A stretch of DNA of 64,000 nt from Heliocidaris tuberculata (taxonomy: Eukaryota; Echinodermata; Echinoidea; Camarodonta; Echinometridae). Shown here in pieces: positions 21,851 to 33,979 of this stretch. The DNA lies in NCBI GenBank assembly GCA_025618425.1, contig CM046837.1, positions 27,151,793 to 27,215,792 of the forward strand, in the 5' to 3' direction. The notes below the pieces were generated by a model. That model saw nothing but the letters and a program-made list of their open reading frames with translations. It was not told the DNA's origin and did no database searches. How positions within the stretch are numbered: position 1 is the first letter of the stretch; every line of letters starts with the position of its first letter. The translations under genes were made by a program, and so were the position numbers.

Positions 21851-22504
21851 TTCATGCATTATGGGTACCAGGTCATGTTCACACACAGCAATTGAGGGAC
21901 AGTTGGAAATTGAAGGACCGAAAGCCGGTGCTTCAATTTCAAATCATATTTTCGCATAATTATCCTACTTAAAACGTAAAAGAAATCATTTTGCCTGCTG
22001 AATCTTAAAATTAAGCCCAGAACATTACTTTGTAGCTAATATCTTTTTAAAAAACATTTGCTAAATTGCAAAATTTTTCGATTGTTTTTCGGTCCTTCAA
22101 ATGCGGTGTGTACGTGTTTCGTGCGTGTCCGTCGTTTTGGACCTTATGAACACACACTTCTCTTAATTTCCTTTACTGGAATAGCGCCCTCTTGAGTTCT
22201 ATATGTCGATACAAATTCTCTATTTGATTGCGAGGACCATGTAGACACTATCATAATTATCCTTTTATCAGACATCCTTCTTTGATCATCCAAGGAATTT
22301 TGAATAAACTATTAATGGTATTAATAGAAATATGAATATTAATAATCATAATTATATTATTAACAGTAAATGTAATCATGAATATTGCAAACATTCGAAC
22401 TGAAATTGAATTTGCGCTTAGGAGAAAAGATTTTGGTTTTCCATTTTCCCATTATACATTCATACATTTTCCGAAACATATTTCTTGTTTTCTTTTTTTT
22501 TTTA

Positions 22505-24535
22505 AATGTTGTCCTGGCAATTAAATTATTTTAAAGTGTGTGTAAAGCCCTTGAGGGGCCAGCACATTTGGATGCGCTACATGCGCTTCGGGCAAAAGAA
22601 CGTACTGAACTTTCATTACATACGCGATATTATTTCCAAAGTTATATTCTGGACATCACAATATTCTGCTTTCTTCTCATTGTTGCCATGGAAATGACAT
22701 TAGTTTTGAAGTGTGTGTAGCTTCACGTGTCTACAGTGCATTTGAAGGACCGGCACAATTGGTTGCGTTGTATACGCTTCTAGTGAACGGGAGTTCTGAA
22801 CTTTCATTACTTACGTGATATTTTATTTAAATACATCTTCTGCACATCACAATTTCCCACTCTCTTCTCATTGTTGCCATGGAAATGACATTATTTTTTA
22901 AGTGTGTTTGGCTTCACGTGTCTACAGTGCATTTGAAGGACCGACACAATTGGTTGTGTTGTATACGTTTTTACTAAACCGGAGTTCTGAACTTTCATTA
23001 CATATGCGTGATATTATTTCCAAAGTTATATTCTGCACATAACAATTTTCTGCTTTCTTCTCATGTTTGCCATAAAAATGAAATTATTTTTAAAGTATGT
23101 GTAGCTTCACGTGTCTACCGTGCATTTGAAGGACCGACAAAATTGGTTGCGTTGTATACGTTTACTGAACGGGAGTTCTGAACTTTCATTAAATACGCGA
23201 TATTATTTCCAAAGTTATATTCTGCACATCACAATATTCTGCTTTCTTCTCATTGTTGCCATGGAAATGACATTATTTTTGAAGTGTGTGTAGCTTCACG
23301 TGTCTACAGTGCATTTGAAGGACCGGCACAATTGGTTGCGTTGTATACGCTTCTAGTGAACGGGAGTTCTGAACTTTCATTACATATGCGTGATATTATT
23401 TCCAAAGTTATATTCTGCACATAACAATTTTCTGCTTTCTTCTCATGTTTGCCATAAAAATGAAATTATTTTTAAAGTATGTGTAGCTTCACGTGTCTAC
23501 CGTGCATTTGAAGGACCGACAAAATTGGTTGCGTTGTATACGTTTACTGAACGGGAGTTCTGAACTTTCATTAAATACGCGATATTATTTCCAAAGTTAT
23601 ATTCTGCACATCACAATATTCTGCTTTCTTCTCATTGTTGCCATGGAAATGACATTATTTTTGAAGTGTGTGTAGCTTCACGTGTCTACAGTGCATTTGA
23701 AGGACCGGCACAATTGGTTGCGTTGTATACGCTTCTAGTGAACGGGAGTTCTGAACTTTCATTACATATGCGTGATATTATTTCCAAAGTTATATTCTGC
23801 ACATAACAATTTTCTGCTTTCTTCTCATGTTTGCCATAAAAATGAAATTATTTTTAAAGTATGTGTAGCTTCACGTGTCTACCGTGCATTTGAAGGAACG
23901 ACAAAATTGGTTGCGTTGTATACGTTTACTGAACGGGAGTTCTGAACTTTCATTAAATACGCGATATTATTTCCAAAGTTATATTCTGCACATAACAATT
24001 TTCTGCTTTCTTCTCATGTTTGCCATAAAAATGAAATTATTTTTAAAGTATGTGTAGCTTCACGTGTCTACCGTGCATTTGAAGGACCGACAAAATTGGT
24101 TGCGTTGTATCCGTTTACTGAACGGGAGTTCTGAACTTTCATTAAATACGCGATATTATTTCCAAAGTTATATTTTGCACATCACAATATTCTGCTTTCT
24201 TCTCATTGTTGCCATGGAAATGACATTATTTTTGAAGTGTGTGTAGCTTCACGTGTCTACAGTGCATTTGAAGGACCGGCACAATTGGTTGCGTTGTATA
24301 CGCTTCTAGTGAACGGGAGTTCTGAACTTTCATTACTTACGTGATATTTTATCCAAAGCATGTTCTACACATCACAATTTTCCGCTTTCTTCTTATTGTT
24401 GCCATGGAAAATGACATTATTTTCAAAGTGTGTGTAACATCATGTGTCTACGCTACCTTTAAGGGACCAGCACATGTGGTTGCGTTGTATACGCTTCTGG
24501 TGAAAGAGGGTTCTGAACTCATACGTGATATTTCA
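22505..24535 (+). repeat. 191-bp satellite array with 382-bp dimers
   Basis: About ten units of 189-193 bp; the marker GCTTCACGTGTCTAC recurs at 22720, 22911, 23103, 23293, 23486, 23675, 23868, 24057 and 24246. Two unit types alternate. Type A has GACAAAATTGG, TACGTTTACTGAACGGG and CATGGAAATGACATT. Type B has GGCACAATTGG, CGCTTCTAGTGAACGGG and CATAAAAATGAAATT. Identical 60-codon open frames 382 bp apart show near-identical dimers. At 23868 an A start joins a B end, a recombinant unit. End units are most diverged. Confidence 0.9.
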
Positions 24536-24540
24536 GATAT

Positions 24541-25025
24541 CAGATTCGAGGGGGGGGGGGGGTGTTTATTGCAGTTTTCATCACAAAACAGATCAACATG
24601 CATGAATTCTTCCGCCAACAGTAGCGATTATGGATTATGAACATAGGACACAACACTTAGCGAGACCGATATAGTAAAGATACACATAAGTAACAATGGA
24701 ATTAAAAAATCTTAAAAGGAGAATCAAAGAAATACATAGGCATATTCATAAAGTGATGATTATAATAATAATAGAGAACAAAGTGACGAAATGGGAAAGT
24801 AAGACGGAGCAGATGATAGAACTTGCAATCAGTAAAAGATAAGATGATGAGAATGTGTTCCAATTTCGCACATTGTATATTTGTAAAAGAAATGGTTCCA
24901 CTTAAGGGCAACGGGCAATGATTTTTTTTTTTTCATATTTCCTCTTTAATTGGGAAAACAAAGGTGTTTTGGTGAAAACTGCAGAGGCACAAATAGATTC
25001 AAAGTCCTATTGTGATGTTAACAGG
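24541..25025 (+). repeat. Segmental duplication, first copy (k-l blocks)
   Basis: CAGATTCGAGGGG, ACAGATCAACATG, GAATTCTTCCGCCAAC and the following GACGAAATGGGAAAGTAAGA match 36807-37290 in order, about 12.3 kb away. Non-coding. Confidence 0.75.
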
Positions 25026-26445
25026 CAGGGCCGTCGGTAAAGGGGGATGTGGGGGTGTGACACCTCCCTCCCCCACCGCTATGGATATCGTCGGTAAAAC
25101 TGCGCTGTCGTCGGGGAAAATGAGAAGAGGGGGGGGGGGAAATAAGTAGGGAGGGGAAAGAAGAGAAAAGGAAAAAAAAGGAAAAAGGTGAGAAGGAAGA
25201 AAGAGAAAAAAAGAAAACGAGAGAAGAAAAAAAAGAAAAAGGAGAAAAGGAAGAGGAAAGAGAGGAAAAGAGAAAAAAAAAAGAAAAAAGGGAAAAGACG
25301 AAAAGGAAGTAAAAGGCAAAATAAAAATTTGACAATGAACAATGGTAAAGAGAAGAAAAGGTCTCGGAGAGAAGAAGAGATGTTCTGACTGAGGTTGTGC
25401 TTGTCGGTACAGTGGAGACGTAGAGTTGGGTCAGGCGGGGCTCTCTGTACCGACATCGGTACCTAATTTCTGTACATTTTCACTACAAAAAGTGTCAATT
25501 TTTTTAATTTTTTATTATGGATTGTGTCGGGTCAGGCAGGGCTCTCTGCCTGTACAGTGGGCCAGAATGGCTCCAAAGTGCGCCAAAATTCATATTCACT
25601 GAGTTTTACTTAAATTTATAACTTAAGTTATGGGTTTAAGGGCATTCAGACCCATAGAATCCAATGATAATATTTTCAAATAACTCTGACGTCATTAGAA
25701 TACCGATTTCTGATTGGCTGTCAAAATCCAATGGAAAATAATATATTTCTGGCATTACATTGATTTTCATACTTCAGAAAATTGATAATGCAATCTCTAT
25801 GCTTCTATATCAATAAGTGAAAATGGTGATAACTTAAAGCCCAAGCATACGGTACGTATGACTTAAGAGGGGGGGGGGGGGGGAGCGCCCTACTGGAAAA
25901 TATTTGTAATAATGAGAAATTTACAATTTATTGTAATGTATGATGTCATTACTTGAAATTTAACTTTAATAATGCATAAACTGATAAAATAATAATATTC
26001 AGCTAACTAAAAAATGATTTATTAAACGAAGTTTAACAAAAAAATGAAAAAGCGCCCGCCCTCTGTAGCCTTGATAATTTTGCGAAAAGGAAACGTACTT
26101 GTATCGCTGAGAAGTATATTCTGTAGGTACTATCAAGTTATCAAAATCATAATACTGACTGATAAGGTCCATACTATTTTGAGTCCTTTTGCCCTACTGT
26201 TTAGAGGCCTACTGTCAGAAGAGTGAATTATTTCGAAAAGCCTTCGCCTTGAAATATTCACTGAAGCCATTGAGAATTACTCAGAATGTTGGGTCTGTTA
26301 AAAAAAAAAAAAGAGATAACATTTTGAGAGCTTGGTTTTGGTGTTGGACAAATTATAATACAAATCATACTTTCTCCAAAGCCCTATAATTTATTATCTT
26401 GCTTACTTCTTATGAGTGTTAATCATGTTTATATGGGACATTGCC

Positions 26446-26481
<36 letters not shown>

Positions 26482-28209
26482 CATGCGCGCCATGTGGCGC
26501 CACATGAAGACAGAGAATCCTCTGCAGCGTCTGCGCTGTCCAAAATAAACATATTTTTCCGGGTAACAAATGTGCAAGGAAAATCGGCTCTAACATAAAA
26601 AGTGGCAGAAGGTGGCAGCCAAATCTGTCAACTTAAAGCTGCATGAGACATCAGGAAAAATGGTGGTAATAAAATTGAATTGGAAATCCGTGGAAATCTA
26701 AACTTTTCATATGGATTTATAAAAAAACACGAATAATCAGTCTATTTTCTACGATAATTACCCTATCATACTCACGAAGATTGCGTTTCTTTCCATTTTT
26801 ACCCCATTCATAAAGTGAAATGAACTCTCAGGAATATGTGGGAGCAGTTATAGATCGATAACTTAAAAACTACATGTTGAAATAACTTATTTATTTAATT
26901 GGTCACAATTTACACTGAAACTCGCAATATGTTGAATTTTGCAGCTTGAAGTAGGAAATATACACCCTTAATGTACATACCGGAGTTAAATATTTTACTG
27001 AAACATTCTTCAAAGTATTGTCATTCAAGAGGGCATGACCAAAAATTAAAAAAAAAAACGAATTGCCCAAAATGACTTTTGGTGCACTTTAGTTTCCCCG
27101 TGGCCCACTGTGCGACGTCTGTAGCGTACAGTGCCGTGCATGATTTCTGTACATTTTCACTAAAAAAAAGTGTAATTTTTTAAAATTATGGATCGTGTCC
27201 GGTCAGGCAGGGCTCTCTCTCTCTGTACCGACGTCTCTACCGTATTGTGCCGTGCATAATTTCTGTACATTTTCACTACAAAAAAGTGTCAACATTTTTG
27301 ACGATGGACCGTGTCGGGTCAGGCAAGGCTCTCTGTACCGACGTCTATATCGTACCGTGCCGTGCATAATTTTTGTAATTTTTCACAACAAAAAAGGGGC
27401 AAAACTTTTGCTCGCTCGCAATATAATACCATCACGTAATCGGGGAGCAAGATGCTCAAATATCCTCATATTTGGGTAGTTATATAGGCGAATGTAATTT
27501 CTGTACATTTTAACAACAAAGTGTCAGTTTTTTTGCTCGCTCGCTTCGGTCGCTCGCAATAACTACCACCTTATAATCGGGTAGCAAGATGCTCATACTT
27601 TGTCCTCATATGTCGGCAGTTTTATAGCCGAATATGTAATTTCTGTACATTTTTACAACAATAAGTATCAAAATGTTTGCTCGCTTGCTTCGCTAGCTCA
27701 CAATTAATAACTACCACCCTATAATCGGGTAGCAAGATGCTCAAATGTCCTCATACTGAGTTAGTTTTATAGACGAATATGTATTTTCTTACATTTTCAC
27801 TACAAAAAAGTGTCAAAATTTTTGCTTCCTCGCTTCGCTCGCTCGCAATATATAACTATCACTTCATAATCGGGCAGCAAGATGCTTAAAATGTCTGAAT
27901 ATTAAAGGTAGTTTTATAGCCGAATATTGTGTACATTTTCACTACAAAAAGTGTCAAAATTTTTGCTCGCTCTCTTTGCTTGCTCGCAATAAAAAAAAAG
28001 AGCGTCAGCCCTTTGGGAAACTATGCCTTTACGTCTATGGGAAGGGGAGGGGTGGTGAAACTTTATTTAAATACCGTTTTTTGTTGTTGTTGTTGTTTTG
28101 TTGTTGTTGTTTTTGATCGTCGGTAATCGGTGGCAATTTTTGTCGGTATCAGTGGCCTCTACACCCCCCCCCCCCCCCCCCCACTGGAAAAGGTCCAGCG
28201 ATGCCCCTG
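25026..28209. mobile_element. hAT-like element, 3.2 kb, TSD T(T/C)AACAGG
   Basis: Starts CAGGGCCGTCGGTAAAG, ends CCAGCGATGCCCCTG (inverted tip CAGGGGCATCGCTGG). Flanked by TTAACAGG (25018-25025) and TCAACAGG (28210-28217). In the duplicated copy the flanks are contiguous (TGTGATGTCAATAGGGAATG near 37430), an approximate empty site. Inside are a purine-rich tract (25130-25390), about 110-bp repeats with TCAGGCAGGGCTCTCTGTAC (25430, 27210, 27318) and four roughly 142-bp repeats with TTGCTCGCTCGCTTCGCTCG (27405-27963). No transposase. Confidence 0.62.
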
Positions 28210-29487
28210 TCAACAGGGAATAATATCGGTTGATGCATGTTCCTTTATACAGACTTAGGTGGTTCCAGTGAGATTGTATATCCTCTACGTAGCGTAGAGG
28301 ATAATACAGAATTGCAGAGGCAAATAAAAGCAAAGTCCTATTGTGATGTCAACAGGGAATGATGTCGGTTGTCGGTTGGTGCATTCATGCCTGCATGCAA
28401 ATTCATACTTTTGCTAGTCTACAGTGATTTGTTTTGTTTTTGTTTTTGTTTTTGTTTTTGTTTAAATATTATGTAACTTTATGTACTCTGTGTTTACAAA
28501 AAAGAACAGAATATTGATTTATATCATTGAAGCTCAATAAAAATAGAATACAACATATTCCCTTATACAGACTTATAACATGTAGAAGGATGGTTTCAGT
28601 GCGATTGTATATTCTCTGCGTATCGTTCCTATGCAAACATTTCGAATTTTGGTCCACATATTTTGCACAACATGTGGAACTAATTCCCGTAAATGATCAC
28701 CGATCTTAGAGTTATTTGAAATTTCAACCCTCTCCCATCCCCCTTTCAATATCTTACTCTCTCTCTCTCTCTCTCTTCCCCAATCTCTTTCATTTCAGAA
28801 GGCTTTAATAACGCGTTTCCATAGAGTAGCCGGGAAATGGGTTTCGATAAAACATTTCTAATCAGAGCGACGGGTTCAATATTCGAGCTGTCAATAAAAG
28901 ACGCTATTTTGCTTTCTCCTCTATTAGTAACTACTAGTGCCCCCTTTTTTTATTCCCCCTCCCTCCACCCCCCCCCCCTCTCTCTCTCTCTACTTTCTCT
29001 TTCGCTCTCCTTCAGAATTGTTATCATTGATTTTAATTAATCTCCATCACTCAGTGTGGAATTGTTAATTGCCGCTACTTTGCTTCCTCCCCTATTAGTT
29101 GATAGCTCCCTCCCCCGCCCCCGCCCCTCTCTCTCTCTCTTTCTGCGAAACTTTTTGTTGAAAACCAACATCTTCCCAGTGGCTTACATGTTTGCATTTT
29201 CTTAAATGTTCTCCTCTCAGTCTTTATGCGCCCATTTAAAATGATAAGAAAAACAATACACACAAACAAACAACGAAGAAGAGGTAAAAAAAAAAATCAA
29301 AAGCAGTAACAACTGATTTATAATTTTCATGATATAGCTATTGCATATCGATGCATGTTCGTTAATGTTAGAATAGTACATAGAAGCTAAGATGAATTTA
29401 ACAAACCGACATGACCGAGGGCATACATAAATAATTGCAAGGCAGAATCGCAAATAAGACACATTATCATTCGCAATTATATATAAA
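28210..29487 (+). repeat. Segmental duplication, a-e blocks, first copy
   Basis: GATGCATGTTCCTTTATACA (28222), TTTACAAAAAAGAACAGAAT (28491), ATTTCAGAAGGCTTT (28792) and TATTGCATATCGATGCAT (29339) are found in the same order at 37318, 39619, 39944 and 40456. TC microsatellites and C runs lie between them. No coding sequence. Confidence 0.75.
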
Positions 29488-31196
29488 CAGGGGCGTCGCT
29501 AGTGCGGGGTGTAGGGGGTGTGACACCCCCATTAAAAATTCCGTTGGCAAATGTGCCACCTCTGTCGGTAAAAGAAGGAAGGAAAGGAAAAAGAAAGAGG
29601 GAAGAGAAGGGAAAGAGAAAAGGAGAGAGAAAGGAGGAAAAGGAAAAGAAAAAAATAAAGAGAAAGGGAAAGAAAAGAAATAAGAAAAGAATGAAAAGAA
29701 AAAGAAAGGAAAAGAAAAAACTGGAAGCGCTCGCTCGTTTTTCTCGCTCGCATTTCAAGTACCTTAACCATTGCCGGTGATATTGATAAGTACTATTCTT
29801 TTGAAAGAAAACTGGTTTACATCTTACGTGTCTGTCTTATGTTATACTATTCTTCTACTCATAGAATGATAGTAATAATGATAATAATAATAATAATGAA
29901 TGTTCAGGAGCGCTAAAAACAGAAAGTACCAAAGCGCTTACAAAATTACGGACTTAAAGAAAGAGTAATGTAACTGCAAGGAATCGAGCTGGAAGTTGAC
30001 CTAAGAAAGTTTAATTATCTGGAAATAACGACCTGTGACCAATAGCCTATCCCTATCATACCCACTATGAGAACGGAAGATGCCGATAAAACGTACGTTA
30101 CTTAAATCACGAGAATAGAGTAGCTATACACTAGAACCTGTTCTCAGTGTTTATACCTTTTTTTTTTTTTTTTTTGCTCGCCCGCTAGCTCATAAAATCT
30201 AGAAATAGAAGGGTTTTGGACTGCAAGCGAGGTGCCAAACAGAGTCATATTCGGCAGATAGTGAGCGAATATTATCATGGAGATCTCTTAGAGGCTTATA
30301 GTGTATTTTGATGACGAAACAACGCTTCTACCATGAACTGGAGGTTATATATTTAAAAATATTAAAATTTAAAATTCTATTCTTTTAGTATATGGCTTAA
30401 GTGTTAAGGAGAAGCTTTTAAACTCTAAATAGCTTTTATACGAAGATTTCAATAGACTTCCTGTCTCTCGCTATTGTGTCTGACAGTGAATACTGAAAAG
30501 AACTCGCCACCCTACTCGCTTTCGGATACAAAGGATCCCCATTGTATTTCAGGACGTAATTTCAGTACCCGCCCCTATGTATAGGTTAATGTAATAATTA
30601 TTCTTAAAAGCTTCCAAGTACCAATGATAACATGCAACATATAGTTTAGACGTAGTAAACCCTGTGTGGAGAAATGAATGTGATACAAATTTAGCTGATC
30701 AAAGACTACAGAGTATAGAAGTAGTGAATTATAGATTCCCAAGTTGTTTATTTCTAAAACATGATTAGGCATAGCACTAAATGGAGGCTGATGTGATGTT
30801 TAGTTATGAAAATTAGAAATCCCTAAACGAGCGGGGGGAGGGGGCAGATCTTACTTTAGAAAAAAAAATGATAAAGTTCAGTTCTGGTCTTGCGATTACG
30901 TTGTCAAAGAAACTGCATGTAGTGGGGAAAGGTTTCATACGTAGCATGAGAACTGGTGCACACTCTTTGAAATAACCAAAATAAGAAGAAAGTTATACTT
31001 GGCCTTGCTGAAAGTAACATGCACTACACAAAAAAATGAGTTTATGGGACTGCAAACAGAAGGGGGTGGGGTGAATGTTTAGTGTAATCATTTTGAATTT
31101 CTATTTTTATCATTCATATTATCATTATCATTGTATCATTATTATCATCATCATTATCATTGATATTGTTATCATTATTATTATAATCATCATTAC

Positions 31197-31260
<64 letters not shown>

Positions 31261-31292
31261 TGTTATTATTATTATTATTATCATCATCATTA

Positions 31293-31330
<38 letters not shown>

Positions 31331-31665
31331 ATTATTATTATCATCGTCATTACTATTATCATTATTATAATTATTATTATCATTATTATTATCATTAGCA
31401 TTTTGTCATATTTCGAATTTAGGGACATTTGAAGAACAATCCATTTTCATGTTTTTATGAAGACATTTATCTTTGATATATTTCTAAACTGGGTGGTTCA
31501 TAATCTAGCAAAAGGCCCCAAAACATTTCGTTAAACTAGTAAAGATCAACATCTGCGATAATGTTTGAAAATAATTTCTTGTTTGTATGGGGGGGGGGGG
31601 GGGTATTAGTGTTAAAATGCAGCTTAACAGCTGCTGTCGGCAAATTTAAGTCTTACACACCGACG
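29488..31665. mobile_element. hAT-like element, right end replaced by a palindrome
   Basis: Starts CAGGGGCGTCGCTAG after TATATAAA (29480-29487). The interior matches the elements at 33980 and 40602 (GGTGTGACACCCCC, the A/G tract, TGAGAACGGAAGATGCCGAT). Between them it also contains blocks g-h-i, which in the other copies lie outside the element, and an ATT microsatellite (31195-31330). The normal end GACGCCCCTG plus TSD is missing; at 31665 the sequence turns into its own inverse. Confidence 0.62.
29862..29975 (-). mobile_element. LINE 3'-end fragment
   Basis: On the minus strand it reads TAAGCGCTTTGGTACTTTCT and TTTTAGCGCTCCTGAACATT before an ATT tail (29878-29900), matching the 3' UTR of the LINE fragment at about 17835-17890. 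Only the tail region is present. Confidence 0.65.
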
Positions 31666-31730
31666 CGTCGGTGTGTAAGACCTAAATTTGTTTGCATTGA
31701 ATGTTCACATTTAAAATGTGAACATTCAAT
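31641..31730. repeat. Double palindrome at a hAT end
   Basis: 31641-31665 is followed at once by its inverse 31666-31690 (one mismatch). After five bases, 31696-31712 is followed, after one base, by its inverse 31714-31730. The first arm is the hAT end; the last arm is the flank AAATGTGAACATTCAAT that follows the TSD in other copies. Confidence 0.85.
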
Positions 31731-33100
31731 TCTAATTTGCTATTCATCAAAATAGTTAGTACTTTGAAATAAGAAGCCATCCATGCCATGGAACGCTGGC
31801 TAGGATTGCGGCCTAGATTAAAATTCTATTCTTTTAGTATGGCTTAAGTGTTAAGGAGAAGCTTTTAAACTCTAAATAGCTTTTATACGAAGATTTCAAT
31901 AGACTTCCTGTCTCTCGCTATTGTGTCTGACAGTGAATACTGAAAAGAACTCGCCACCCTACTAGCTTTCGGATACAAAGGATCCCCATTGTATTTCAGG
32001 ACGTAATTTCAGTACCCGCCCCTATGTATAGGTTAATGTAATAATTATTCTTAAAAGCTTCCAAGTATCAATGATAACATGCAACATATAGTTTAGACGT
32101 AGCAATTCCTGTGTGGAGAAATGAATATGATAAAAATTTAGCTGATCAAAGACTACAGAGTATAGAAGTAGTGAATTATAGATTCCCAAGTTATAGATTA
32201 CTGTTATCATTATCATTATCATCATCATTTATTTTTCATATTCCGAATTCAGGGACATTTGAAGAACAATCCCCTTTTCATGTTTTAGGAAGACATTTAC
32301 CTTAGATATTCTTCTAAACTGACGAGGGGCGAATGAGAATGCTCAAATATTATTTTTCACCATGACCAGAAATCAACTTTCTCTTAAATAGAGAGTGATA
32401 GATCACGAGTACAATACGACCAAAGTTCTCACTCTATCCTTTTGATTTTCATCATCGTAAACTATGATCGTAAACATCTGTTTCAAAAACGCATGTACAC
32501 AGCTAGTTCAAATATATCGTAAAAAGATTCGGCAGGGGTGGGGGTATGGGTAACTAACAGTACAAAACCGTCCAGCATAATAAATAACTTTTCCGGACAA
32601 CACTGAACAGTAACGATTATGGATATGGGACACACATTAGACATAAAGCCTCTAACATGGGCCGCGGGCCGCGAAACCTGGAGGGATGGGGGGGGGGGGG
32701 GGCTGCAGCTCCCCCCCCCCCCACACACACACTCTCTTTTTGAGTAGACGCATAAAAAAATGACCTCTAATTTTCAAGGAAGAAATAATTTCTAGCATTT
32801 GATAGAATTGACGAAATTAATATAAAAGACTGTTATTGTAGTAAGAATTCCTGTAAAATGCAGATAAAATGCTAAAGATATAATTTGAATGTCCCAATAA
32901 TTCCGATTTATGTATCAAGATCTCTCACCCATGTCTATTTATAACATGTTTCCGGTTGGTATAAACTGGCAATACATCCCCGCCTCTTTAATGCAGTTAA
33001 TGCATACTCTATAGGCCTAATGAAGCATGGATATTATAAACAAAGTGTAGAAGTAACTGACTTTTTTTTCCATTCTCACTTTTCAGAAATAAGAATGACC
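31731..33100 (+). repeat. Segmental duplication, g-i-k blocks
   Basis: 31822-32190 repeats 30390-30760 (ATGGCTTAAGTGTTAAGGAG, CTCGCCACCCTACT, TTTAGACGTAG). 32235-32310 repeats 31425-31480. 32460-32660 resembles 36775-36920. A G/C run and CACACACACTC follow at 32687-32735. Non-coding. Confidence 0.7.
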
Positions 33101-33490
33101 CCCCTTTCCTTCTGATAAGTGCATCTTTACCAGTGGCCATATCCTCTATTCAAATCTGAGAGGTGCCCGTTCTAATTCGACAAGTGCCCCTTCCGCCTTC
33201 TGTTTAATGACATCTCTGATGAGTGCCCCTTTACACCTCTGATAGGTTTTCTTAAATCATTTTGAAATGAGCTCTTTTTCTTCCTAAGAAGTACAATTCC
33301 TTCTGATAAGAGCCCCTCCTCCTTTACAAACAAAACAAAAAAAAAACCTCCTTCCCATTCTCATAAGTGGCAATATTCATGTGCGACAAATACCACGTTT
33401 CATTCTCTGATAATTGCTTTTTTTAATATGACATACTCCTGCTCATTCTCTTTTTTGATAAGTGCCATTGTCGTCCTTTCTCCATAATTT
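33090..33490 (+). repeat. TGATAAGTGCCCCTTT minisatellite
   Basis: Degenerate units of about 25-35 bases, core CTGATAAGTGCCCCTTTC. The same minisatellite is at 38320-38530, 43795-43995 and 51540-52180, and inverted at 48340-48540. Confidence 0.8.
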
Positions 33491-33979
33491 TTGCCCCTAA
33501 TTCATAGCGATTTAGAGCAACTCTGCTTGAATTTCGTCAAGGCTTGCTCGCTACGCTCGCTCGCATGGTATTTGTTGGTTTGGTTGGTTTTATTTCTGCT
33601 TTCAAATAAATACAAATTCAAACTCAAATTTAAAAACTTCAAACAATAACAAATACAGTGAGTGATTTTTTTTTTTACAAAAGTAATTACATGACTAAAA
33701 GAATCATGTAACAATAATATTATAGAATAAAAGGTCTTTTCAGTCTCTCATGCCGAAACTATGTTTAAACACCTCTCAGAACTTTTTTTTCTCTTTATAA
33801 TTTGCTGTTGATCATGTGGAACTAATTCCCGTGAATGAACACTGATCTCATAGAGTTCTTTGAAATCGTACTTAGAAGCTAAGATGAATTTAACGAATCG
33901 ACATGACCGAGAGCACACATAAATAATTGCAAGGCAGAATCGCAAATAAGACACATTATCAATCGCATTTATATATAAA

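Larger units (their letters stand above)
18860..22500. other. Proximal part of the 39-kb intron 5
   Basis: Holds a TA microsatellite (about 19339-19378); a possible element between TTAGGGCTGTAT (19380) and ATACAGCACTAA (about 20133) with inverted tips but no clear TSD; G runs at 20627-20641 and 21101-21120; and the items listed separately below. No exon was recognised. Confidence 0.5.

Noticed and set aside
22505..24535. Direct repeats at regular spacing, considered as a CRISPR array
   Set aside because: Units are 191 bp with no unique spacers; this is a satellite in a eukaryotic intron.
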